64,000 nt of DNA from Helicostylum pulchrum (GCA_025677825.1 JAIXMO010000009.1:372001-436000), one strand, 5' to 3'. Counted from the first letter of the stretch, positions 38,232-50,357 are shown. The notes: a model not told the origin generated them from the letters alone. A program made the numbers and translations.

Positions 38232-38441
38232 TTATTCGAGGCCTTTCTTGGCATTTTCAAGTTTAGTTTGTTTCTATTTTTGAAGATGTTATTTTAATAC
38301 ATGTATCAAAAGTATAAGTATATATTACTATTTTACCTTTAGTTTATGTTGTTGTTGTTCCAATTTCTTTTCGGCCTTAGACTTTGGTCTATGCTTATCT
38401 TCTCTTTCAGTGATTTCCTTGTGAGCAGCCTTCTTTCCCAT
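38232..38441 (-). CDS. Small Lys-rich protein, 48 residues, unknown
   Basis: Exons 38337-38441 and 38232-38273 join in frame. The product MGKKAAHKEITEREDKHRPK, then SKAEKKLEQQQHKLKKQTKL and ENAKKGLE, is almost all charged and probably one long helix. No family is recognised. Good start context, a GTAAAA donor and a TAG acceptor support it as a real gene, possibly binding RNA or ribosomes by its charge. Confidence 0.55.
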
Positions 38442-38812
38442 AATAGCAATTATAATAATAATGAAAAAGGAAGTGAAAGAACTTCTTTTTTATACATATA
38501 AATTCAGGGTGTTTGTTAGAGTCCTGCATATGAACCCTTTATGAAAAAAAAAAAAAAAAAGCTCCTTGATGTATTTGTATTAATAGAAAGACATGTTGTT
38601 TTATTTATTTTTTTTAAAAAAAAGGGTGGTATAGTATTAAGAGTTTGTTGCATATTGATAAATATTATATATTCGTGAGTGTGAGTGTGTGTGTGTGTGT
38701 GTGTATTTGTTTGTATGTGTGTGCAGTATGAATAAATAAATAAAAGCCTAAATATATATAATGAATGGTTTCGTTTGTTATAGTGATTGTAATAGAATAT
38801 TCTTTTAATTGT

Positions 38813-40576
38813 TTATGAATTTGTAATTAAATGCTGTAAATGACCTTCTTCGTAAAGGGCTTGAATATATGACTGGATAAATGGCATATAGTCGTGTTGT
38901 CTTTGTAAATGATTTTTCTAAGTTCAAGTAAAAAGTTAATAAAAAAGGGCGTTTTTTTTTTGTTGGTGCTTGAGTAAAACTTACCTCGTATAGTTCTTGT
39001 TTTTCATCTTCGAATCCGAGACATTCAAATAATCTTAAAGAATCATCTTGTATTTGTAGCCAGGTATCCATTATATCTTCCTGTTTTGTATTTAGAACTG
39101 ATTTGACACTTGTTTGCTCTTCTGATGGTAGCTGATCAAATGACGGACAGTAATTTTGTAATAATTTTGTAAATAATATTTGTCCGCGTTTATTTCTTTC
39201 CTTTATACACATGCACATTAATTATTATTAATATTATTTTCCATGTTTTTTTTTAAAGAAAAACTTACATTGTTCATAGCGTGTCTATACTCTTCTTCCC
39301 ATCGTGTAAAGTCCATTGTTGTTCTCCATTCTGGTTGATAATAATCTAATTTACTCTCAATTTCTTTTTTAAGATAGTCTTTTCCAATTAATTTTCTTTG
39401 AAGGACTAGTCTTTTATCTTCGACGACAGCCCATATCGAAACAGGTAAATGCTGCTTACTATACCTGTCAAATTACGTATTAGTTACAGCACATTATATA
39501 TATATGTATATATATATATATATTAATTAGCTTTACATTTCACACTTTTTTGATATTTCCATTTGTGCAATATCAAGCCAGTTGTTATCATTGCATAACC
39601 CTAGTACAAAATAAGTTTTTTTTTTCTTTTTAGCAAGTATAATCACGATTTTACCCAGTTTTAAAGGATTTCTTTTCAATCCATCCAATTCCCATAAATG
39701 ACTACCAGATTTAACATACGAAATTGAATGATAAATATCCTTGTCATGTTGATTTATGCTAAAGGTAATTTTTAAAATAAAAACAAATGTTCATACATAA
39801 AAAGGGTTAGCGCAAGTAAAAAATAAAAAATACCTTGATGATGATAAACTATTATAAACTTGTTTTAATACGTGACTATTTGTTAAGGCGAGACCTTTTA
39901 ACTATACAAAAAAAAAAGAAAAAGAAAAAAAGGCTTTAGTATGTATATTTTTTTTTCAGGTTGTTGTATTTACAGCGGGTGGGAAATCATGCGTAAATTG
40001 TTTAAAATGATTTAGTTCTTTTCCGATATCAATTGTAGTGGTACAATTAAGCAAGATATTGAGTAAAGCATGCATAGCATAAGCATCGTGAACAACCTAA
40101 TTCGAACACGAGTTATTCTAAAATAAATAAACGTATGCTTTTATGCGTGTTGTGTATTTATAAGTGTAATTTAAAATATATACCTGATTTGAGAAATAAA
40201 TATGATTATTTATTGTATCATTCAACGTATAAGATATTGCTTCTGGCTTATGCTTTACTAGAATCATAAAACCATGTACTGGTCTTTTTTTTATATGTAT
40301 ATAAAAAAAAGTTAATTTTTATGCAACTGAAAAACCATTTTTTTTTTGTTCACCTTAAATTATAAAGACTTTCTCTGTCAAGTAATAAATCTAGTTGTTC
40401 AACTTGAATCCCTTCAGCTCCCATTTTAGAACACAGCTTGGAAAAGGTGCCTGAAAGAGGAATTAATTTTATTTCGTTCTTTTTTAAAAATCGTAATCAA
40501 GATGTGCTCATTTCCAACCTGGATCTGGTTTCATAAGATTCCAAGAGTTACTCCCGGGAGGAGACTCTTTTGTCAT
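38813..40576 (-). CDS. UCH37/UCHL5-type hydrolase, catalytic Cys replaced by Tyr
   Basis: Ten exons (40519-40576, 40354-40450, 40184-40283, 39974-40096, 39834-39901, 39655-39758, 39537-39600, 39269-39464, 38985-39200, 38813-38917) join without frame breaks to 376 residues. Family blocks: SNSWNLMKPDPGTFSKL, GAEGIQVEQLDLL, PVHGFMILVKHK, YFSNQVVHDAYAMHALLNIL, KGLALTNSHVLKQVYNS, DIYHSISYVKSGSHLWELDG, and a C-terminal ULD-like helix with HDYMPFIQSYIQALYE. UCH37 cleaves ubiquitin chains at the proteasome and joins INO80. The Gln of the oxyanion hole, the His (YHSISY) and the Asp (ELDG) remain, but NACA, which holds the nucleophile, reads DAYA, so I expect no peptidase activity. Intact exons argue for a pseudoenzyme rather than a dead gene. 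Confidence 0.92.
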
Positions 40577-42344
40577 AATTAAATAATAATATAAAGTTCA
40601 AAAAAAAAAAAAAAAAAATATTGATAAAAAAAGAAAAAGAAAAGGAAAGGAAGAGAGAAGAAGAAGAAGAAGAAAAAAAAAAAGAAATAAATAAAAAAGA
40701 AAAAAAAATGCATACTCAAGTTCAATGTTTCTTTTCATGTAAGGTGTAATAGTTTATATTATTTATGTTGATAAACATGATATTAATTTACTTAATCTAG
40801 AAATAAAAAAGAGACTGGAAAAGGAATAACAGTGATGACGTACACGATAACTCGTTACTACATGGACACATTTGAGATATGTTTAATAGCCCTTTCTCCT
40901 TTTATATATGTATAATATACGATTGGGAGTGGCATAAACAACATTCTTTTTTTTACATGCAAAAACGGCTTTGTAACGCCGTTCCCCGATAGAAGGAGAC
41001 CGACATTACGGATTTGCATATTCAAAAATAAACTTGCACGTATCACACGGGCACACACACACACACACACACACACCTACACACGCTCGTGTTCACTCAA
41101 TTCACCTCTGTCCAACTAATTCTTACATGGTACACGCCCCTTAACAGATAGTTTTTAGACACAATGTCGTATGATTGCTGATAGTGTAAATTTGACGAAT
41201 ATAAGGAGAATATTTTGATTTGAATACATAAATATGACAATTTGTCAAAAAGTACCCCACTATATAATTATTACATTCCCTTACTTGTACTTAATTGCGT
41301 CTGTTTTTTTTATAGAAAAACAAGTTTAAAGAATGAAACAAAAGATCTTCGCAAAAAAATAAATAATACTTAATTAGTGTAACTTTCTCCTACAAATTGA
41401 CCTTTTTTGTATATATATATAAGATATGCAGATCTTTTTACTTTTTTATCTAGTTTTTTCTCCTCAGTTGTTAAAAAAATAAAAGCATGTCAATATTTTC
41501 ACAAAATATAACGTCAAAAGGAGAATACACTGAAAAGTTATATCCAACAAACCCCCCCCCCCCCTCCTCACATTCCCCTTATACTAAAATCTTTTTGGTT
41601 CGCTGGGGAAGTTTAAATGAAATTAGGTTAAACTACCCCTCTCTGTTTAGGAAATATGTTGGTGTAACAAACTGGAAAGGATGATGTTGAATATAAACAC
41701 GTTTTTTATTTTTTAAAAAAACACACAACTCCTTATTTTCATTTATAATAAAACTTACATCAGCCAAAAAAGAATAATCTGTCAAAAAAGGAGATTTTAT
41801 TGATCAGCAAGCCCTTTACATGAGTTAACTGTAATGTGCCCGCCTTCAACTAAATAAATTAAGACCCTCTTTTTACTCCTATTTTATTGTATAGATATAC
41901 TTTTCTTACGCCTGGTATTTAAACATGATGCTACTGTAACAATATCTTTTTTTATTATTTATTATTAGAATTATTTATGCAAAAGTACCTTGGTTGCATT
42001 GTGCCGATAAACATACATCCTTTTTACAGGAATGTGTATCTTGCTTTACTTTACCATTTTTAAAAAACCAACTCTCCCTTTAAAGTATAGGTGACATTTT
42101 ATCAGTTGCAAACTAAACGAGAAAGGAGGACGGAGGGGGGGACTGATATGTCAAGGAAAAAAAAAAAAAAAAAAAATTGATTTCTATCCTAAAATAGCCT
42201 TTGCCAAAGGATTGGATACTTTTTGCAAACAGAAAAAAACTTTCCTAATCCAGTACGTGAAGCATATGTGTAACATCAGATCTAACAAACTAGCTAAGCA
42301 GAATATAAAATTACCTTTTCAAGATACCTTAGCGGTTTGAAATC
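40577..42344. other. Gene-free region with microsatellites
   Basis: Contains an A/G-rich tract with (AAG)n at about 40622-40710, an (AC)n microsatellite at about 41050-41074 and a 13-base C run at 41552-41564. The 65-codon ORF at 41487-41684, which includes the C run as Pro codons, has no other support. Confidence 0.5.
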
Positions 42345-42352
42345 TATAAAAG
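42345..42352 (+). promoter_or_regulatory. TATA box of 91-residue gene
   Basis: TATAAAAG 74-81 bp upstream of the start at 42426, followed by an AG- then T-rich leader. Confidence 0.5.
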
Positions 42353-42425
42353 AGAGACATAAAGAGAGAGATACAGTTTTCTTTTTTCTAATTCATTATG
42401 TTTATATTTTTTATTACTATTAAAC

Positions 42426-42701
42426 ATGAGCTGCTCTCAACAAAAATTCCGTACCAATCTCAAGCCTGCTGTTCTGGATGAAAGGGTCGTATTAGCTGTA
42501 AAGGCAATAGTGGAGCAAACAATGGAAGAAATAATTGAAAGGGCAATTCAATCGTGTTTCGACAAGTTGGAAGGAAAAATCGTTACGACAATTGAAAATG
42601 CTATCAAAAAAGAATTGGCTGCGCAGGACTTACGTCGACGTGTTGCTGTATATGAACAATATGAGTCTGATTTTGAAGACAGTCTTGAGGATGAATTGTA
42701 A
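42426..42701 (+). CDS. Hypothetical helical protein, 91 residues
   Basis: Single open frame with a good TATA box upstream. The product is predominantly helical with an amphipathic middle (VVLAVKAIVEQTMEEIIERA, FDKLEGKIVTTIENAIKKEL) and an acidic end (YESDFEDSLEDEL). It may form a coiled coil. No family recognised and no membrane segment. Confidence 0.55.
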   Translation: MSCSQQKFRTNLKPAVLDERVVLAVKAIVEQTMEEIIERAIQSCFDKLEGKIVTTIENAIKKELAAQDLRRRVAVYEQYESDFEDSLEDEL

Positions 42702-43024
42702 AATAGGTCTCTCTTTCAAGCGCATAAAATATTTGATTTATACATTTACAGATTCAAAAAATTACTTCTGTAAAAAAAAAAAAATACCTTGTACATAGTT
42801 CCTTGTTTTAAATCTTTCTTAATAAAATACATGCTCTAGTTAAAATATATACACTTGCTTCTCTTTAATATCCTTGCTTACACCTGTATTGTTTTAGTTG
42901 TGCCTTTGCTTTCACCCGCAAGTGAACAGCCGGTCACGAAATGTTTTAAAAAGAAAAAATAATTTTTACACCTCTTTTCAAAAAAATAAAAAAAAACTCT
43001 CTCTCCACCCCCCAAAAAAAAGTT
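42702..43024. other. Intergenic upstream of PRP4
   Basis: Short AT-rich region with a CT-rich leader (CTCTCTCTCCACCCCCC) just before the PRP4 start. No other feature seen. Confidence 0.4.
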
Positions 43025-44783
43025 ATGGATCACGACGACTCTCAAATATCTAGATTGACCTCAAAACCTCGTGTTCATTTTGGTTCTTTAGAAGGACAAG
43101 AGTCTGTCAAAAGAGCTCGCGCGGAGGAAGCTAGTAGTTCGAGTGGTGGTGTTGACCTTGATGCTTTAGATGAAAGTATGGAACCTGCTTATTCCATTAA
43201 CGCGGGTGAAGCGGATAAACAAGTCTTGGCTGAATTCGAAAGAAGAAAGAGAGCTTTTCAAATTGCTGTACCAACTGACGATAAACGTGTTAGACAGAGA
43301 CTTCGAGATATTGGTGAACCTCAATGTCTCTTTGGTGAAGGTGTAAGTGTTTTTTTTTCACCCCAAAAAAAAACAAAGCAAATAACCGTTTCCTTTATTA
43401 TTATTAGCCTGGAGATCGTCGTGATCGTCTTCGATACTTATTATCTAAAAGTCACGGACGTGAAATTGAAAGCGAAGAGGATTCTGGCGAAGAAGATGAA
43501 GAAGAGGTACATACAATAAAAGAGAATACTACTACTACTACTACAAAAAAAAAAACTAATATTTATTACAACAGGACGACGAGGAATTTTTTACAGCTGG
43601 AACACAAGAACTTTTAGAAGCTAGAAAATGGATGACGACTTATTCTTTGGGCAGAGCAAAGCAACGTAACGAACGACAAAAGGAAGAGCATAAAATTACA
43701 CTTCCTTTACTAAAAGCCAGCCGACAAGAACTTCATTCAAAGCTAAAGGCATATACCAATTGGTCTTCACAAATTGCAGACGATCGACCTATTGCACAAT
43801 GTGCATTCAGTCCTGATTCAAAATTATTAGTTACAGGTTCGTGGTCTGGATTATGTAAAGTATGGTCGGTACCCAACTGTGAACATACATTGACATTAAA
43901 GGGACATAATGATAAAGTGGGTGGTATTGCATTTCACCCAGAGTCGACCATTTCACAAGCACCCAGTGCACTTAACTTAGCTTCAAGCGGTGGAGACGGA
44001 TTAATTCAATTATGGAATTTAGAAAAGAGCACACCTATAGCCACGTTAACAGGTCATGCAAGACGTGTAGCTCGTATTGGATTTCATCCCTCAGGTAGAT
44101 ATTTGGGTAGTGCTAGTTTTGACGGTACATGGCGTTTATGGGATGTAAATACAACCCAAGAATTATTGTTACAAGAAGGCCATGCTAGAGAAGTATATTC
44201 AATTGCATTTCAATGTGATGGTAGTTTAGTAGCTACAGGTGGGTTAGATGCAGTTGGTAGAGTATGGGATACAAGAACAGGAAGATCTACCATGACATTA
44301 GAAGGTCATGTCAAGGATATTTTAGGTATTGATTGGTCACCTAATGGGTATCAATTAGCTACAGCTAGTGCTGATCATTCTGTCAAAATTTGGGATATGC
44401 GTAACCTCGGTAATTTGTACACTATCTCTGCTCATCAATCGCTTGTGTCAGATGTAAAATATAGTAAAGGTGTACCTGGTACTAATAATAACAGTGCATC
44501 GGATCCACATAATATTGCTGGTCTTTACCTTACTACTTCTGGATACGACGGCTGTGTTAAAATATGGTCTGGTGATGATTTTAGATTAGTAAAGAGTTTA
44601 GATGGACACGAAGGAAAAGTAATGGGTGTGGATATATCTCAAGGTATAGCGTATTTTTTGTTTTATATAATTATTGTCTTATTAACTTGTCTTTTTTTTT
44701 TACTACTAGATAACAAATTTATTGCTTCTTCTGGTTATGATCGTACCTTTAAACTTTGGGCTGATGAAAATCTTGTAATTTAA
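43025..44783 (+). CDS. PRP4: U4/U6 snRNP protein Prp4 (WD40)
   Basis: Splicing factor of the U4/U6.U5 tri-snRNP, partner of Prp3. Exons 43025-43342, 43408-43506, 43575-44643 and 44710-44783 give 519 residues. The N-terminal PRP4/SFM motif region reads KRVRQRLRDIGEPQCLFGEG and PGDRRDRLRYLLS. After an acidic stretch come EEFFTAGTQELLEARKW and ARQEL-type linker, then seven WD40 blades ending KVWSV, QLWNL, RLWDV, RVWDT, KIWDM, KIWSG and KLWAD. The last intron interrupts the seventh blade; reading through it gives a false hydrophobic insert. Confidence 0.95.
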
Positions 44784-44867
44784 TAAATATTTAAAATTCC
44801 CCTTCCACACAACAATATATTTTTTCTTTTCTTTTTTTCTTCACTTACAAAAATATACACAAATAAA

Positions 44868-45596
44868 ATGGTCGACATGAATAAAAAAAGAAGTGCTGCT
44901 ACTAAAATACAATCAAATCCAGCTAAAATTCAAAAGACTGAAGAGGTGACATTTGATTAGGTTTTTATATTTTGACGTGATCTGTACTTATTTTTTTTTT
45001 TTTTGGTTGTTGTATAGATTAAACAAGATCAAGGTAATCTAAAAACTGAGATCGATCAAGTTGCATAAACTAGTATTAATAGCGTTATATAGTAGAGGAA
45101 GGATTATTTGATAACCTTGACGAAGAAATGGATCCTACTGTTTTGGATGATATGATGAATCACATAAATGATGAAGAGGAAGAGGAGGAAGAGCAGGAAG
45201 AGGAGGAAGAGGAGGAAGAGCAGGAAGACGAAGAAGCCGAAGAAGAGGAGGAAGACGAAGAAGCCGAGGAAGAGGATGATAAAATGGAAGAAGATGAACC
45301 ACAAGTCCCAGAAACATTAGAACAAAAGAGTACAGCGAAACGTTTCCGAGATTTATACATGACCAGAGTAACTCAAGCCTTTGGTGCAGATTTAGACATA
45401 ATTAGACAGGTAAAAAAAAAAAAAAAAAATTGTGCAACAAAATAAAAAAAAATCTGTCAGTGCTAAATCAAAAAATTAATAGGAACCCAACTTAAACGGA
45501 GCTCGCTTAAATATTTTGATTGATTCATTAGAAGCTGGTATTGACATCTTTTCTTCACTGGAACAAGAGATCATTTTAGCAGATGAAGAAAAATAA
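44868..45596 (+). CDS. RSA3: Ribosome assembly protein 3 (Rsa3-like)
   Basis: Nucleolar factor for 60S assembly in yeast. Exons 44868-44945, 45018-45033 (16-bp microexon), 45093-45409 and 45483-45596 give 174 residues. Basic start MVDMNKKRSAATKIQ, then a very acidic tract (about 50 Glu/Asp-rich residues), then the Rsa3 domain: RFRDLYMTRVTQAFGADLDI, IRQEPNLNGARLNILIDSLE and AGIDIF. The acidic tract creates Ser/Leu-rich false ORFs on the minus strand. Confidence 0.88.
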
Positions 45597-45714
45597 TAAA
45601 AATTGGACTTCTTTATATTAGAGTCACAAAAATGTTCTTTTTTTTTTTTTTTTTTTTAGTTTATAAGGCAACTTTTTTTAAAATATAAAAAGTTTGAGGA
45701 TCAACTTATATAGA

Positions 45715-46415
45715 ATGTCAACTTACGAAAATAAGGGGACAAACCGTAAGGGTAATTCGGCCAAGAAGGGTCAAGCTCATCAAAATTCAACTAGTTGGAA
45801 AGCAAACAAGAACTCCAAAAAGTCTTTAGCGATCGCTAATTTACCAGTTTATGGTCTCTGTAAACGTTGTACCGACGTTATTTTGTGGCGTAAGAAGTAC
45901 AAGAAGTATAAGCCTTTGACCATTGTTAAGAAATGGTAAATTAGTGTACTATTATATATATATGTATATAATTTCTAATACTGACACCTATTCTCTTTTT
46001 ATCTTTTTTCTTTTTCCTTTTAAAAAAATAGTACTGGTTGTGAAGAAAAATGTATTAAAGAAGCATACCATGTTCTCTGTGATAACTGCGCCCGTAACAA
46101 GGGTGTTTGTGCTAAGTGTTTAGAATCCAAAGATATTATTAATACGTAAGTAGTGTGTAACCCAAAATGCAAATTGAAACCGAGAATAACAACTTTTTTT
46201 TTTATTACAGTAAGGATGAATTTAAATCTAACGCTGAAGAAATGAGAGAAGCACAAGAAAAGGAGCGTATGTTGGATAGAATGACTCTTCGTCAAAGAAG
46301 AAGTTATTTACGTAAATTAGAAAGAGGTGATGACGTTGCTGACATTGAAGCTAAAAGGGAAGAAGAAGAATTTGACTTTGAAGAAAGTGATGAAGAAGAA
46401 GAAGACCAAGAGTAG
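45715..46415 (+). CDS. C9orf85-like DUF2039 zinc protein
   Basis: Exons 45715-45935, 46032-46145 and 46211-46415 give 179 residues. The conserved core is KGQAHQNSTSWKANKNSKKS, LCKRCTDVILWRKKYKKYKP, then CTGCEEKC, AYHVLCDNCARNKGVCAKCL, with four CxxC pairs that likely bind zinc; the tail is acidic (DFEESDEEEEDQE). The first intron splits the Cys codon of the second CxxC, which supports the model. An in-frame ATG 21 bp upstream is possible. The family is conserved in eukaryotes with no established biochemical role that I can state. Confidence 0.9.
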
Positions 46416-46488
46416 ATTTTGTAAATTTAATATAAAAAAATGAAAATACCGTTCAACACATATATATAATAAAAAAAAACTGTTTTTT

Positions 46489-47715
46489 TTAAAGTAAAAG
46501 TTTAAATGGATATCCTCCATTCTTAATTCTAAAAATGGCTAATAAACAACTGAAAATAAAGATGATAGATGCCATCCAAATATAAACACCAAATCTTTGA
46601 CGGGTTTGATCCAATTGAGGTACTGATTTAATCAAAGCAAGTACTGAGAAGGCAAGTACACCATCTATATAATACAAATATTTATATTAGTACTTGCAAA
46701 CAAAATAATTTCCTGTTTTTTGTACTTACAAACACTAGCAATGATTTGTGATTCTACACCAAGTTGTGTAGAAAATCCAGTTGCAATATAATTAACTTCT
46801 CCATTCTTACCTGGCATAAGGAAAGGTGGTGTACGAATACGGTTCCACATATATCCAGATGTCATGGTTAAAACAATTAAAATAGATATAACTGTCCAAG
46901 TTGTCTTGTGGTTAATAATAAACCCAAAATGACGATAAACAAGCTTAAGAATAGCGGCCGCTCCAACTGCTAAAAATACTTTGGTGGCAAGCTTTAAATA
47001 ATCAACTGGGCGAGAAACTGTTACTTTATAACCAGATTGTTTGCTGACAAAATCTGCGAAACTCTCGGCACTGAAACCACTATTCTAATCATTTAGTTCA
47101 CTTACTATAATTCCCCCTTTTTTTTTAAAAAAAAAATATGTATTACCTTCTGGATAAATCGTATTTAATAAAGTCCTTGTGTTCACCAGCTTGTTGAGGA
47201 GGGAAATAGAATATATTGGGTGCAGACATAATTTTAAGCTATAAACATAAATGTCAATATATTTAGTATGCTACAAACACAGAAGAAAAAAAACTTACCT
47301 TTTGATAAACAGCTTGACCATCTTTAAAGTCCAAACGACCAAAAAAGAGATTCTCATTATCTTTACTCTTTTGGAAGCTTTTAGATACCAAGTTATACTC
47401 GGGATCGAATTCACTACAATAAACTTCGAATTAATATTTTTTTTTAAAAAAAAACGCGTTTTTTTTCTTTTCATCAGCTTACCGACAAGGAAGACAGTTA
47501 AATTGAGAGTCAAGAGCAGTTAATAAGACAACAAAACCATAATTACGCTTTCCTTCGGTGAATCGTTCATAACTGTTGGAATTCAACTTGATGACACCCG
47601 TATCGTTATCTTGAAGAGAGACAAGTTTACTCTTTTTAGCATCTTGAGCTGATACAAAGCCGATAACAAAGACCAACTGAATAAACGCCAATAAAAGAGA
47701 AATGGGTTTCTTCAT
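46489..47715 (-). CDS. OST3: Oligosaccharyltransferase subunit Ost3/Ost6
   Basis: Thioredoxin-fold oxidoreductase subunit of the ER N-glycosylation complex. Exons 47483-47715, 47299-47413, 47147-47238, 46730-47070 and 46489-46664 give 318 residues. A signal peptide (ISLLLAFIQLVFVIGFVSAQ) is followed by a luminal thioredoxin domain with CLPC redox site (FNCLPCREFDPEY), FGRLDFKDG and MSAPNIFYFPP, then four membrane segments. The acceptor I use at 47071 (giving SRSAESFADF) keeps the frame; a nearer acceptor would break it. It is convergent with the DUF2039 gene, 73 bp apart. Confidence 0.93.
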
Positions 47716-47871
47716 TTTTTTTTTTTTGGTATTTGTATAAAAGGATAATTTAGACCTTTTTATTTTATATTTTTATTATTACTTATTTTGTTTGCAGCAT
47801 ATCATTGGCTCAATTCACGTAATGAGAACCCAAGTGACTGGTTGGTTTAGTAGAGGCCTTGTTGAAAAATG
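47716..47871. other. OST3/6 promoter side
   Basis: Short spacer between the OST3/6 start and the end of the group B relic; only a T tract and AT-rich DNA are seen. Confidence 0.4.
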
Positions 47872-48990
47872 TTAGTACCTAATGAAGTAGGTGGTACAAA
47901 TTACTAACTTCTTACCTATCTGATATTTACCAAAGCGATAACTGAGGCGGAAAGTTAGTGGAGTCGTGGTTTTTTTCCAGCTATGACTTGATTTAACTTC
48001 AGGCCTTTTCGATGATTCCCTTAAACTAATTAATTTTTTTCTGAAATTCAAGACGGTAGCCAAGTCTCTATTCCATAATCTAAACTTTGTATCTTCTTCT
48101 GTAAGTGCCTTGGAGTCTACTAAATATTGTCGATTTTTGCATCTAAAACATTAACGCAGGTTATATATATAAGCTTTCTGATTCATACAATAAGAATATA
48201 TAGCTTTACCTTAACAGTCCATGGCACTTCACAGTAGGGTTCTTTGAACGTTGATACGGTCTTGGATTAATGCAGTCTTTAAACGTTTCAAGTCGTTGAT
48301 CGTAAGATGGGCAGATACTCGAGGTTTTATATTCATCAAGTAGATAAACTTGAAACCCTTCATTCCTTAACGTTTTTCTCATTCCTTTACCACAAATTGG
48401 ATCTTAAAACTTCGTATGGCCGGCAGACCAATTTCCTAAAACAAGAATACAATTGTTTCCAATTTTTTTCCTAAGGTTTCTTGATAACCTTTTATCTGCT
48501 TGAACCTGATTTATGTATGAAGAAAGCTCGGTCTTTCGGAATGGAATACTGTTTTCCTTCCTTTGATTCTTCTCAGTATCTTCATTCCCATAATAATTAG
48601 CTGGTATAGGTGAAACTTGAGCTCTAATTTTCATATATTCAACAAAAGCAGTGACATTAACTGTTAACGAAGATGATTGATTTAGTTTATTTTCACACTC
48701 TTGAACACCAGCCGGCTTAAATCGTTGGCGAAGCTTTCTAAACTTTGTTGATTTCAGTTCTTTCGCTCTTTGATTTCTGGTATAGCGGTACACTTTTTTC
48801 TCCTTAGTTGTACTGTCTTCATGCATACAATATAACAGGTCTCGCTTACTAGCTATACTTATGGTTTTCTTTTTAACTTCCAGAATACATGTTGACATGG
48901 CCAATATCTTTGATATATCTAAACGTAATATCTCAATGTCTATCAAGAGCTCTGATGCTTAAGAGAGGAAATATAGTGTGAAATGAAATT
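47872..48990 (-). pseudogene. TnpB/Fanzor-like nuclease pseudogene, group B, longest copy
   Basis: The frame at 48404-48946 reads RDLLYCMHEDSTTKEKKVYR, RNQRAKELKSTKFRKLRQRF and NCILVLGNWSAGHTKF, then a stop; beyond it the same frame gives GKGMRKTLRNEGFQVYLLDE, YKTSSICPSY, NPRPYQRSKNPTVKCHGLLR, a probable intron, and LWNRDLATVLNFRKKLISLR. This is the RuvC-II/zinc-ribbon/RuvC-III order of TnpB-type proteins. Damage: one in-frame stop, CPSC changed to CPSY, and the DPGK-like RuvC-I site before RDLLYC reads IASK. It sits between OST3/6 and RPC19. Confidence 0.7.
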
Positions 48991-49519
48991 TTTATTATAT
49001 TTAAAAATTTCATCCTCATTTTTGTATTTACCATTTCAAGACGTTACAAAAAACCCACTAAAAATGGTAACTGTTTCACAAGATTTAACAAAAATTTGAA
49101 ATATTTGTTAGCCAAGGTCTCTAGTATGCCTTTTTTCAGGATAATCATACATCCATTAAATAAGAAGGCATTGTTGATGCTCGTTCCAATTGACAATGTA
49201 ACGTAATTATATAACCAATATAATGTTTCTGAGTAAGGCCAAGCGGATTGAAAAATAAGCTTCCCCTTTTGTGTCTCTGTTTATATTATTTACCGAGATA
49301 TTAGATCAATTAGGCAGCTTCTTCCTTCGCTGTAGTAACTGTATTTTTACAAACTTTATTTTCGAGTAAAAAAAGGGTGTAACCTAGAATTGAAGTATTT
49401 ATATAAGAGAACAAAAAAAAAAAAGAAAGGCATGTAATGTTTCTTCTATTATGAAGGGGGGAGAGTGGTGTATTTATGGAGGAGGTTGTGTGTGGGAGGG
49501 GGGGGGGGGGGGGAGGGAT
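48991..49519. other. Intergenic with G-run ahead of RPC19 end
   Basis: AT-rich, then a G-rich block ending in a 16-base G run at 49498-49513, which would be a C tract 6 bp after the RPC19 stop in its transcript. No gene seen. Confidence 0.5.
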
Positions 49520-50176
49520 TTATGCGATTTCTTCAAATTCGACATATTCCTTCTTTGCTAAGTCTTCAGCATAAGCTTCACGAACATGAGCTACTAAAGA
49601 AAGTAAATCACTAAGACCTGTCTTTAAAGCGTCTATTGCCGTTGTCTTGTCTACACCCAAAAAAAATGTATCAATAAACACAAAACATGTCCAAAATTAA
49701 AAAATATATACATATCCTACCTGAAGTTTGAATACGAACGTTCATTTTAGCTTCGGAAGGGTGAGGAATAGAGTAGCCACAGAAGTCAACTTCGCGACTA
49801 AAAAAAAGGGTTAATATACATTACTTTCTTACTGCAATTTAAACAACTTACTTTTTATTAACGACATGTCTTAAAGAGTTACCAAGAGTGTGATCTTCTT
49901 CCTTGAAACAGAAGGTCATGGCAGTAGGATCAGCATGAGTACCGACCTGTATAAATTGCAATTAATATAACTCCCTTGTAGCTTTTATTTTCGCTTTCTT
50001 ACAATTTCGACTTTATCAGCGCTGACAACCAAATCAGGTTCTTCGTCCATTTCTTCATCTGAATTCTCTTCCTCTTCCTCTTGTTCTTCAATATCAGAAC
50101 TCTCATCAATTTCCATTTGTTCTTGTTGATCAACAGTGACAGATGTGTTATCTTCTTCTTTCAATGCAGGTGCCAT
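49520..50176 (-). CDS. RPC19: RNA polymerase I/III shared subunit AC19
   Basis: Small alpha-like subunit common to RNA polymerases I and III, paired with AC40. Exons 50003-50176, 49852-49946, 49721-49797 and 49520-49650 give 158 residues. After an acidic N-terminal region come [35 protein letters not shown] (the L/RPB11-type dimerisation fold) and a C-terminal helix. HTLGN and CGY-x5-HPSE are family hallmarks. The second intron turns [11 protein letters not shown] into the conserved run. Confidence 0.94.
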
Positions 50177-50357
50177 TTTTTTAATGTGTGTATATAATTA
50201 AGAAAAAAAAAAGTCAATGTCAAAAAAGACAACTTTTTTTTTAGTTGAATTCGCGCATTTGTGACAGCTTATGTTGTGGCTTGTTGCACGCATGATCTGG
50301 TTTGTATGATAGTTAAAGCATATATATTTTTATTTTCTTGAAGGATAAATCAATATT

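Noticed and set aside
41487..41684. 65-codon ORF with a Pro run
   Set aside because: The Pro run is only the 13-base C homopolymer; no other support.
45104..45360. Minus-strand Leu/Phe/Ser-rich ORFs
   Set aside because: Shadows of the acidic tract in RSA3.
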